DNA of 64,000 bases from Salegentibacter_A chungangensis (GTDB lineage Bacteria > Bacteroidota > Bacteroidia > Flavobacteriales > Flavobacteriaceae), in NCBI RefSeq assembly GCF_042678405.1, contig NZ_JBHTLI010000001.1, positions 620,001 through 684,000 of the forward strand. The letters run 5' to 3'. The notes under the pieces are model-generated. The model was not told the origin of the DNA. It made no database searches and saw only the letters and a list, made by a program, of their open reading frames with translations. Position numbers and translations under genes: made by a program. Shown in pieces: positions 17,885 through 25,172 of the stretch. Position 1 is the first letter of the stretch. The number at the start of each line of letters is the position of its first letter.

Positions 17885-17968
17885 AAATACTTATGATTTG
17901 GCGGTGTTCCTGTAACTTTTTTGGCCAGATCCTGTTGTCAAGGGCCATTCCCTTTAAGGGTAAAATTT

Positions 17969-18697
17969 TTAAACACTCGAATCTGTTCTGAAGATCTCGA
18001 TCAAATTGAGAATAAGAACACAGAATACCACCCAAATAAGTCCGGCGATATATCCTCCTGCTATATCTGAAGGGAAATGAACACCCAGATAGATCCTGCT
18101 AAGCCCAATGCTCATGATAATAAAGCTTAGAAGAAAGATTAGACAGAACTTCAGAAGCTTGCTGATTTTAAAGATAGTGCATAAATAGATCAGGAATCCG
18201 TAAAAGGCCATTGCGCTCATAGCGTGGCCACTGGGATAGCTTAAGGTTTCAACCGATACCATATGCTCTATTCCCGGTCTGGCTCTGTCTATGAATCTTT
18301 TCAGTATCATATTGGATATTGAAGCGAGAATTAGAACCAGGGTAGTCTGAAGCACATATCTTCTTCTCTTAAAGATTAGCCACGAAACAAAGAAATATAT
18401 ACTCACTACAACCACATAGCCGTAAAAGTCACCTACTTCGGTCATAAAAATAAAATACTTGGTAAGTGCCGGGGTGCGATAGGAGATAACCAGGTCGGTT
18501 ATCTGTGTATCTATATTGGCAAGCATCTCGGTTTTCAAGGTTTCGGTTAGCTCAATAAAAATATTGATGCTGGCCCCAACCACAAAAAGGGCTATTATAA
18601 CAAGAATGATATAAGGTAATTTGTGGTTATAGTCCTTGAACTTCTGGACCAGAAACTCATTTATTTTTAATAGAAATGCAATTAAAGTCTGCCTCAT
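17969..18697 (-). CDS. PAP2 superfamily membrane phosphatase
   Basis: A 242-aa integral membrane protein with about six helices. The three phosphatase signatures are present: KRFIDRARPG (KxxxxxxRP), SYPSGHAMS (PSGH) and SRIYLGVHFPSD (SRxxxxxHxxxD). The active site faces the periplasm in this family. Likely substrates are lipid phosphates such as phosphatidylglycerol phosphate or undecaprenyl pyrophosphate; the sequence does not decide. The first 35 residues are amphipathic and basic. Confidence 0.92.
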   Translation of the reverse strand: MRQTLIAFLLKINEFLVQKFKDYNHKLPYIILVIIALFVVGASINIFIELTETLKTEMLANIDTQITDLVISYRTPALTKYFIFMTEVGDFYGYVVVVSIYFFVSWLIFKRRRYVLQTTLVLILASISNMILKRFIDRARPGIEHMVSVETLSYPSGHAMSAMAFYGFLIYLCTIFKISKLLKFCLIFLLSFIIMSIGLSRIYLGVHFPSDIAGGYIAGLIWVVFCVLILNLIEIFRTDSSV

Positions 18698-18775
18698 AAA
18701 TTTAGATTTAATTCTACATCTGGACCGTTATCCATTAAGAATCTGCAGGTATATACCAACAGGTTAAAGCTGTCT

Positions 18776-18901
18776 TCACTGCAATAGGTTAGTTGCATTT
18801 AATTCTTCTGATCCCCTGAGGTAAAGATCAAATTGCTCCTTACACCTACGGCAGTTTATGCCAATAAAATCCAATATATCATGTTTTTTTGAGTCTTTCA
18901 T
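18776..18901 (-). CDS. Possible 41-aa CxxC small protein
   Basis: A short ORF upstream of the PAP2 gene on the same strand encodes 41 residues beginning MKDSKKHDILDF, with a CRRC motif (Cys17, Cys20) followed by KEQFDLYLRG. Two closely spaced cysteines in a charged context suggest a zinc knuckle, but a single pair cannot make a full site without dimerisation. No homologue is recognised. The rest of the 426-base gap (18698-19123) shows no other structure. Coding status is uncertain. Confidence 0.3.
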   Translation of the reverse strand: MKDSKKHDILDFIGINCRRCKEQFDLYLRGSEELNATNLLQ

Positions 18902-19123
18902 CCATGCAGCGGGAAAACCTGCCGGCCTCAATTCTGTTAATATCCGGAGGACAGGTTTATTCAGGCCGGGATCAAAGATTGTTAATATCTCTGTGAATAG
19001 CTTTTTATGATATAAATGTTTGATACGCTTGTGTTTGGTATCTTGCGGGCATAACCTACTTATGTGATTTAAACTGAAAACTAATCAGGGCATTCTTTCA
19101 GGGAGTGTCTAAAATCAGTATGA

Positions 19124-19348
19124 ATGAAAAATTCACATTACGGGCCAGGGATGCAGGAAGCATCGGATCTTGATTCCCGTATCAAACTAATGGGTTACTT
19201 ATCAAAAGCCTTATTTTTAGCTGCAGTAGGGTTCATTGTCTACTTAATTACCGCCAGAACAACTCTAGATACATCTGTTGAAAACGAACCTTTGGAATGG
19301 GGCAGCACAGTACAAATTGCACCTCCCAGTCCGGATTTCGGTTATTAA
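19124..19348 (+). CDS. Small single-helix membrane protein
   Basis: A 74-aa ORF with a charged N-terminal region (MKNSHYGPGMQEASDLDSRIK), one transmembrane helix (YLSKALFLAAVGFIVYLITA) and a short Pro-rich tail ending PPSPDFGY. No family is recognised. It stands alone, convergent with the FGE-family gene, seven bases from its stop. The helix and the charge distribution look like a real protein, but no regulatory signal supports it. Confidence 0.5.
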   Translation: MKNSHYGPGMQEASDLDSRIKLMGYLSKALFLAAVGFIVYLITARTTLDTSVENEPLEWGSTVQIAPPSPDFGY

Positions 19349-19355
19349 GAGGATA

Positions 19356-20486
19356 TTACTTTTTCAACATTTCGGGCGTGGCCACTGTCCTGAAGCCTAC
19401 GTGATCTGAACCTGAATCCAGGGTCATTCCCATCCGTGCCGAAATGCGGTAACTGGCACAATAAGATTTGTGGCATAAAAAAGAGCCGCCTTTCATTACC
19501 TTTTCAGGCTGGTAAGGGTTTTCCGGATTGAATGGTTTCCCGGCTCCTTGCGGATTCACAAGCTCTCCCATAGCCAGGGCCTTTTTGTAAAAATCGATAT
19601 TAAACCAGTCTTTTGTAAGTTCCCAGACATTACCTGACATATCGTAAATTCCAAGATCGTTGGGTGGAAAGGACCTTACCGGGGCTACATATTTAAATCC
19701 ATCTTCCGGATTGTTTTCCACAGGAAATTCACCCTGCCAGGTATTTGCGTTATCTACTATTTTATCAGCATTACCTTCCCAGGTATAAATGCCACCGTGC
19801 ATTTTTCCTTTTGCTGCCGCTTCCCACTCGGCTTCGGTTGGGAGCCTGCGATTGGCCCAGTCGCAATAAGCTACGGCATCTTCATAAGAAATATGTACTA
19901 CGGGGAAGTTATCCTTTCCCTTTATAGAGCTTCCCGGCCCCTCGGGATGTCTCCAGTTTGCACCGATCTTCCATTCCCACCACTGGGTGTAATTATCAAG
20001 ATTGGCCACTTTCTCCAGTTCTTTTCTGAAAATAAGCGATCCGGGTTGTAAAAGACTGTCGTGGGGCTTTGGAGTGCCGGCTGGCACCTGCTTTTTCATC
20101 TCCTCCCAATCTATTGGTCGTTCAGCAACTGTAACATAACCGGTAGCATCCACAAACTCCCTGAATTCGGCATTGGTAACTTCGGTCTTATCGATAAAAA
20201 AACCGTCTACTGCCACAGGATGTGCCGGCTTTTCTGCAGGTTTGGCCAGTTCATCGGTTTCTTTGGCTCCCATTGTAAAACGAACGCCGGAAACCCACAC
20301 CATCCCCTCAGGAACTTTAATTTCTTCTGGTTTCTTTTTAAGAAGCTGTTCTTTTTGGAGTTCTTTCTTTTGCTGAGGTTCCTGGTTCTCCTGTTTGTCA
20401 GTGTTATGCTTACAGCTAATAAGGAGAATTAAACTCAGTATCAGGAAAACAGGTTTTATTTGAATGAACTTCATAACAATCTTCAT
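19356..20486 (-). CDS. Formylglycine-generating enzyme family lipoprotein with both active-site cysteines
   Basis: A 376-aa lipoprotein (lipobox LLISC, Cys25; a Lys/Glu/Gln linker to about residue 58) with an FGE-sulfatase (SUMF1-type) domain: GMVWVSGVRFTMGA, FFIDKTEVTNAEFREFV, RLPTEAEWEAAA, DMSGNVWELTKDW. The C-terminal GGSFLCHKSYCASYR contains Cys338 and Cys343, matching the two catalytic cysteines of genuine formylglycine-generating enzymes. Most bacterial FGE-like proteins lack them. It would oxidise a Cys in exported sulfatases. No sulfatase gene is in the window. Confidence 0.88.
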   Translation of the reverse strand: MKIVMKFIQIKPVFLILSLILLISCKHNTDKQENQEPQQKKELQKEQLLKKKPEEIKVPEGMVWVSGVRFTMGAKETDELAKPAEKPAHPVAVDGFFIDKTEVTNAEFREFVDATGYVTVAERPIDWEEMKKQVPAGTPKPHDSLLQPGSLIFRKELEKVANLDNYTQWWEWKIGANWRHPEGPGSSIKGKDNFPVVHISYEDAVAYCDWANRRLPTEAEWEAAAKGKMHGGIYTWEGNADKIVDNANTWQGEFPVENNPEDGFKYVAPVRSFPPNDLGIYDMSGNVWELTKDWFNIDFYKKALAMGELVNPQGAGKPFNPENPYQPEKVMKGGSFLCHKSYCASYRISARMGMTLDSGSDHVGFRTVATPEMLKK

Positions 20487-20522
20487 TTAAGCGCTGAAAT
20501 GTACATAAGAAAGGCTATTAAT

Positions 20523-20552
20523 AAAAATGCCCGGTCTTATAATTACCGGGCA
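20523..20552 (-). terminator. Terminator of the polytopic membrane protein gene
   Basis: TGCCCGGT / ACCGGGCA with a 9-base loop, followed on the minus strand by ATTTTTAT, 27 bases beyond the stop of the 20579-21808 gene. Confidence 0.78.
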
Positions 20553-20578
20553 CTTCAGTAGTTTAGTGTTTATAAGAG

Positions 20579-21808
20579 TTAAGCAGCGTTTTTAAGCCTT
20601 TCTGGCTGATGCCTGTTGGTGTTCATCTTAATGGTAAGTCCTTTTTCTTCGGCTAAAAAGTAATAGATCACAAAGAAAAGGAAGTACATAATCATCGATT
20701 TTTGCCTCATAATAATCCCCAGATTAGACATTACAAAAGTCATTGCAAATGAAGTCAGGAGGAAAAGTGCAAGACTCATTTTAACGTGTGCTGGCGCCTT
20801 TTTAAGGAATTTCAGAAAACTGATCTTAAAGATCTTTCCGAAAAGCAACAGGTAAATAAGGTTTTCTATAGACACTATTATTCCGAGGATACCGGGTGCA
20901 TCAAAGAACAAAGGCCTGAACCAGAAGGTAAAGAACTTCCCTGCTAAAGAATAATCGGTCATATTAACTCCGGAACCTGCATTGTCAAGTTTTTCTGCCC
21001 GGTTGCTGGTAAATTCAACAAAATCGGCGATAAGGTTAGTAGAATTATTAAGGTGTACCACCGAAAGTATCTGTTTCTGAAAGATCAGTAAAATAACGGC
21101 AATAACCCCGAAAAAGGTCATCTTCTTTTGCCAGCTAATGCTGTGTCGGCAAAGCATTAGCCCCACCAGAGCACCAACGGCCATCAGCAGGAAGATGTGA
21201 GGGCGTATACTGAATACCAGCAGAGATCCAGCAACCAGGCTTATTAGTCTTTTCTCAGGCTTGGTGATGGCGTAGGCAAACATCATCAGGCCAAGAAAAA
21301 TGGGAGCACCTTTACCCAAAGAGGAGGTCCAGAAGTGCATATTTGGAAGGAAAAGAATAAGCGTAAGCAAATCTATCCTTTTAAATACGTTGATCTTGAA
21401 TGATATATTTTCCTTAAAGAATAAGTAGGCATATACAAAACCAAGGAATCCTACCCAGGTGAACATCAGCATCATCATCTCATAAGTAAAACCGAGGTAT
21501 TTGATGAACGGATACGATACAAAGTCGATAAAATGTGTTCCGGTTTCAAAGAAATGGGACCAGCTGTGTGAGGTTTCATCCGGGACCCTAAAGTACCTCT
21601 TGGAATCTGACGGATTGAACAGGGCATAGGTATAGTATACCGCGCCGAAGAACAGGTGGTAAAAGAACAGCCTGTTCATAAGCTTTATAGAAAAAAAGTC
21701 GTGCTTTTCTGCCAGTTTCTTAAAGATATACTGGGTTAGCATATATAAGAAAGGCACAAAGCATAAAGCCTCTATTATGTTCAGAATCAATTTCGTGTTG
21801 AAATCCAT
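20579..21808 (-). CDS. Polytopic membrane protein, possibly EpsG/Wzy-like
   Basis: A 409-aa protein with about ten predicted transmembrane helices and a large periplasmic-type loop (FNPSDSKRYFRVPDETSHSW). The layout, the run LFLPNMHFWTSSLGKG and the SIRPH motif resemble O-antigen or exopolysaccharide polymerase-type proteins of the EpsG group. No glycosyltransferase genes are next to it, so the assignment is weak. The ATG at 21808 (MDFNTKL) is chosen over TTG at 21838. The product ends in a basic tail. Confidence 0.72.
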   Translation of the reverse strand: MDFNTKLILNIIEALCFVPFLYMLTQYIFKKLAEKHDFFSIKLMNRLFFYHLFFGAVYYTYALFNPSDSKRYFRVPDETSHSWSHFFETGTHFIDFVSYPFIKYLGFTYEMMMLMFTWVGFLGFVYAYLFFKENISFKINVFKRIDLLTLILFLPNMHFWTSSLGKGAPIFLGLMMFAYAITKPEKRLISLVAGSLLVFSIRPHIFLLMAVGALVGLMLCRHSISWQKKMTFFGVIAVILLIFQKQILSVVHLNNSTNLIADFVEFTSNRAEKLDNAGSGVNMTDYSLAGKFFTFWFRPLFFDAPGILGIIVSIENLIYLLLFGKIFKISFLKFLKKAPAHVKMSLALFLLTSFAMTFVMSNLGIIMRQKSMIMYFLFFVIYYFLAEEKGLTIKMNTNRHQPERLKNAA

Positions 21809-22154
21809 GTTCAGATTTGGTTTTCCTGTATTATCCAAAATCCTTACCTCAATTAACCAAATTGGAGCATAATCTGTGGGTTTTTAGCTAAGAGCAGCAT
21901 TTTCAAGGGGTTATGTGTGTTCTTAAGCTGTCTTTTGTTTAGACCTGCAGGGATTTACAATTACATTCCACACAAAAACTGTGGAATTTCCCCATAACCG
22001 GGATTGAAAAGCGGGTAAAAACAGACCTTTTCAGGTAATTTTTGAAGAGAATTTCAGGCGTAAGTCACTAAGACAAGGTAAAATAACAGAGGCTTAACAG
22101 TTCTCCCGGAGCTTGTGTTTTATCTTAGTAAGACAAACTTAAAAACCTGAAATT
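21809..22154. other. 346-base divergent intergenic region with one hairpin
   Basis: It separates the polytopic membrane gene and the SYLF gene. It holds a perfect 8-bp inverted repeat ATTCCACA / TGTGGAAT with a 7-base loop (21965-21987). There is no T-run and no ORF worth reporting. It may be an operator. Confidence 0.35.
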
Positions 22155-22745
22155 ATGAGAAATATTGAGATCAAATTTTACAGTTATTTCCTGCTGCTCC
22201 TCCTTTTTGTATTTACCGGAGATCTGATCGCTCAAACCGATGACGGGGCCAACGAGAAACAGGAAAATGTGGTAGACCAGGATGAGAAAGCAGAACTTAT
22301 AAGCGATGCTAAAAAGGCTAAAGCAGCCTTCATTGAACACAGTCCTGATCTTGCAGAACTATTCGATAAGTCTGCGGGGTATGTGATCTTCCCGAATGTT
22401 GGGAAAGGAGCCTATATTCTTGGGGGTGCCGCAGGGAACGGAGTGCTTTTCGAAAAAGGTGGCGTACAGGGATTCGCTGAACTACGCCAGGTAGATATAG
22501 GTCTTCAGATAGGAGGCCAGGCTTTCAGGCAGGCCATTCTTTTCCAGACCAACAGTGAACTGGAACGGTTCAAAGAAGGAAATTACAGGCTTTCAGGAAA
22601 TGCTTCGGCTGTGGTTATTGAACAGGGAGAGGCTAAAAGCGTTGAATTTAATAATGGAAGAGCCATAGTGACAATGCCTAAGGCAGGGGCTATGATTGAA
22701 ATTTCAGTAGGCGGACAGAAATTCGATTACAAGGACGCCAATTGA
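22155..22745 (+). CDS. SYLF (Ysc84) domain lipid-binding protein
   Basis: A 196-aa exported protein: signal peptide of about 25 residues ending at LIAQ, a short acidic linker, then the SYLF domain (LAELFDKSAGYVIFPNVGKGAYILGG and GGQAFRQAILFQT). SYLF domains bind phosphoinositides in eukaryotes; bacterial members are secreted or periplasmic and uncharacterised. Single gene ending at a strong terminator. Confidence 0.9.
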   Translation: MRNIEIKFYSYFLLLLLFVFTGDLIAQTDDGANEKQENVVDQDEKAELISDAKKAKAAFIEHSPDLAELFDKSAGYVIFPNVGKGAYILGGAAGNGVLFEKGGVQGFAELRQVDIGLQIGGQAFRQAILFQTNSELERFKEGNYRLSGNASAVVIEQGEAKSVEFNNGRAIVTMPKAGAMIEISVGGQKFDYKDAN

Positions 22746-22766
22746 CCGTTTGTATTTTAATGTTAT

Positions 22767-22796
22767 AAAACCGGATCCTTCGATCCGGTTTTTTTA
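22767..22796 (+). terminator. Terminator of the SYLF gene
   Basis: AAAACCGGATC / GATCCGGTTTT with a 4-base loop, then TTTT. Confidence 0.9.
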
Positions 22797-22944
22797 TTTC
22801 AAAAAGTTTAGCAAAAACTGATTTTGGTCATTGTTTATATCAATTTTATGAATTACGAATTATTCAATATAAATCATTTAAAAGTAATTAAAATTCAATT
22901 TAAATGAAAATAATGCAATAAAAATTAAATAATTTTTGACTTAT

Positions 22945-22960
22945 TGTAACATTTGTTACA
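22945..22960. promoter_or_regulatory. Crp/Fnr-type dyad upstream of the sulfur operon
   Basis: TGTAACATTTGTTACA is a perfect 7-bp inverted repeat around two bases, equivalent to TGTAA-N6-TTACA, the geometry of Crp/Fnr-family sites. A TACCTTTA box (7 of 8 to TAnnTTTG) lies at 22982-22989, which puts the dyad centre about 41-45 bases before the probable start of transcription, the position of a class II activator. A matching dyad precedes the DUF302 gene at 59301-59316. Confidence 0.6.
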
Positions 22961-23013
22961 TGTTGGATAATGCCCTTGTTGTACCTTTATATCAGATTCT
23001 TAAAATGACTATC

Positions 23014-24246
23014 ATGAAAAATTTAGTAATCCTTGGAGCCGGTACCGCAGGTACAATGATGGCGAATCACCTAAGGCCGAAATTAAAGAAGGCTGACTGG
23101 AATATAACTATAGTAGATCAATTTAAAACCCATTATTATCAACCCGGATTTTTATTTCTTCCTTTTGATATCTATACCGAAGAGCAGGTAAAGAAAGTTG
23201 GGAAAAAGTTTATTCCAAAAGGGGTCAATTATGTACAGAAGAAAATTGACCAGATCTTCCCTGAAGAGAAAAGAGTAAAACTGGAAGATCGTGACCTGGA
23301 TTATGATATTCTGATCATTGCGACCGGTTCTAAGATCGCTCCCGAAGAGATTGAAGGAATGAAAGGCAAGAACTGGCATAAGAATGTTTTTGATTTTTAT
23401 ACTTACGAAGGAGCGCTGGCTCTTCGAAATAAATTAAGAGAATGGGAAGGCGGTAAACTGGTGGTGCATCTAACCGAAATGCCTATTAAATGCCCGGTAG
23501 CGCCCCTAGAGTTTACGTTCTTAGCCGATTCATATTTCGATAAAAAGGGAATGCGGGATAAAGTGGATATTACCTACGTTACCCCGCTTTCCGGCGCTTT
23601 CACAAAAGAAAGGAGCTCGGCTAAACTCGGTTACCTGCTGAAGGAAAAACGAGTGAAACTGGAAACCGATTTCGCCATTGAAAAGGTGGATAATGAAAGG
23701 AACAAGATCATTGATTATGGAGAAAAAGAGATCGATTACGATCTGCTGGTGACCATTCCTACCAATATGGGAGACGATCTTATAGCCCGTTCCGGAATGG
23801 GAGACGATCTTAACTTTGTGCCTACAGACCCTAATACACTTCAGTCTAAAGAATATGAAAATGTATTTGTGATAGGGGATGCTACCAATGTACCGGCTTC
23901 TAAAGCAGGTTCTGTTGCTCACTTTGAGGCAGAGACCTTAACCGACAATATTCTGCTTTATATTCAGAACAAGCCACTAAAAAAGGAGTTTGATGGTCAC
24001 GCCAACTGCTTTATTGAAACAGGTAAGAATAAAGCCTTATTGATCGATTTCAACTATAAACAGGAACCCGTGGAAGGTACTTTCCCGTTTGCCAAAATTG
24101 GCCCGATGAAACTGCTTCAGGAAAGCGTTTTCAACCACTGGGGGAAACTTGCCTTTAGATGGATCTATTGGAATATGCTGCTTAAAGGGATCCCGATCCC
24201 GTTTGTGGGCAGAAACATGAGCTTAAAAGGAAAGAATCTTAACTAA
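23014..24246 (+). CDS. Sulfide:quinone oxidoreductase-like FAD protein
   Basis: A 410-aa flavoprotein of the SQR / NDH-2 group. It shows the FAD loop ILGAGTAG (residues 6-13), the second nucleotide strand DILIIATGSK (98-107) and the C-terminal FAD motif NVFVIGDATNVPASKAG (283-299). Cys160 (MPIKCPVAP) and Cys332 (HANCFIE) are in the regions where SQR has its redox cysteines. The tail has a hydrophobic amphipathic stretch (FRWIYWNMLL) fitting membrane association. Start 23014 is used; the ATG at 23005 is an alternative. First gene of a three-gene sulfur operon. Confidence 0.88.
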   Translation: MKNLVILGAGTAGTMMANHLRPKLKKADWNITIVDQFKTHYYQPGFLFLPFDIYTEEQVKKVGKKFIPKGVNYVQKKIDQIFPEEKRVKLEDRDLDYDILIIATGSKIAPEEIEGMKGKNWHKNVFDFYTYEGALALRNKLREWEGGKLVVHLTEMPIKCPVAPLEFTFLADSYFDKKGMRDKVDITYVTPLSGAFTKERSSAKLGYLLKEKRVKLETDFAIEKVDNERNKIIDYGEKEIDYDLLVTIPTNMGDDLIARSGMGDDLNFVPTDPNTLQSKEYENVFVIGDATNVPASKAGSVAHFEAETLTDNILLYIQNKPLKKEFDGHANCFIETGKNKALLIDFNYKQEPVEGTFPFAKIGPMKLLQESVFNHWGKLAFRWIYWNMLLKGIPIPFVGRNMSLKGKNLN

Positions 24247-24264
24247 TCATAAAAAATAAATATT

Positions 24265-24573
24265 ATGGAAACTCAATTTGCACGCATAAAAGTAAATGTG
24301 AACGAAGAAGGCTATTTAACCGATTTTTCTCAATGGAATAAAGAAGTTGGGGAGCAAATAGCAAAGAATGAAGGTATCGAAATGACCCCTCGTCACTGGG
24401 AGGTTGTAGAATGGTTGCAGGAACAGGTAAAAGCTGAAAAGCCATTGTCTATCAGGGGCATTAAAAAAAGCGGAGTTCTAGACATAAAGGAATTTTATAA
24501 GCTTTTTCCTGGCGGACCTTTAAAAGTATCAACTAAAATAGCCGGGGTTCCAAAACCCAAAAGCTGTATCTAA
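24265..24573 (+). CDS. TusE/DsrC/DsvC family sulfur carrier
   Basis: A 102-aa sulfur-relay protein. The core PRHWEVVEWLQEQ and the C-terminal arm AGVPKPKSCI are typical, with the penultimate Cys101 as the persulfide site. The second cysteine of dissimilatory DsrC, 11 residues earlier, is absent (the sequence reads KVSTKIAG), so it is a single-cysteine TusE-like or DsrC-related protein. It follows the SQR-like gene by 18 bases and probably takes sulfur from it or from the DsrE-like protein. Confidence 0.9.
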   Translation: METQFARIKVNVNEEGYLTDFSQWNKEVGEQIAKNEGIEMTPRHWEVVEWLQEQVKAEKPLSIRGIKKSGVLDIKEFYKLFPGGPLKVSTKIAGVPKPKSCI

Positions 24574-24592
24574 CCTTTTAAAAATTTCGGTT

Positions 24593-25069
24593 ATGAGCAA
24601 GTCTAAAGTGAAAAAGATGCTATTTATCCTGTCTAAGGCAAGCATCGAAAATGTATACGCCGCCTTTATTATGGCTAACGGAGCCAGAATGGAAGGCATA
24701 GAAGCCGAGATCTTCTTTACGTTCTTCGGTTTGGAAGCAATTCAGAAGAAAAAGCTGAACAAACTGCACGTAGCTACCGTAGGAAATCCGGCGATGCACA
24801 TCCCGACTATGGTGGGAGGGCTGCCGGGAATGGAAGCTTTTGCAACCAAGATGATGAAAAAAGAAATGGATAAACTGGATATGCCTCCGGTAGACGAATT
24901 CCTTGAGATCCTGTCGGCTTCGGGAGTAAAGTTATGGGGCTGTAAACTGGCAGTAGATATGTTTCATCTTAAGGATGAAGACCTGATTGAAGATCTTGAC
25001 GGAATCTTAACCATAGGAGATTTCTATAATCAGGCAGATCAGGAAGGAACTCAAATTGTATTTATATAA
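24593..25069 (+). CDS. DsrE/DsrF-like sulfurtransferase family protein
   Basis: A 158-aa DsrE2-type protein: KKMLFILSKASIENVYAAFIMANGA at the N-terminus, GLEAI, and the conserved Cys117 in LWGCKLAVDMF, the expected sulfur-binding residue. Proteins of this kind pass sulfane sulfur to TusA or DsrC-like carriers. Third gene of the operon, 19 bases after the carrier gene, followed by a terminator. Confidence 0.9.
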   Translation: MSKSKVKKMLFILSKASIENVYAAFIMANGARMEGIEAEIFFTFFGLEAIQKKKLNKLHVATVGNPAMHIPTMVGGLPGMEAFATKMMKKEMDKLDMPPVDEFLEILSASGVKLWGCKLAVDMFHLKDEDLIEDLDGILTIGDFYNQADQEGTQIVFI

Positions 25070-25117
25070 GAGTAGATTAGCAGATTTTAGGGATTTATTT
25101 GATTAAATTTTGATTAG

Positions 25118-25152
25118 AAAAAAGCCGGATCAGCAACTGATCCGGCTTTTAA
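25118..25152. terminator. Bidirectional terminator after the sulfur operon
   Basis: A perfect 14-bp stem AAAAGCCGGATCAG / CTGATCCGGCTTTT with a 3-base loop, between the sulfur operon and the convergent 1199-aa gene. Confidence 0.92.
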
Positions 25153-25172
25153 TATTCTGGTTTTGAGATCTT

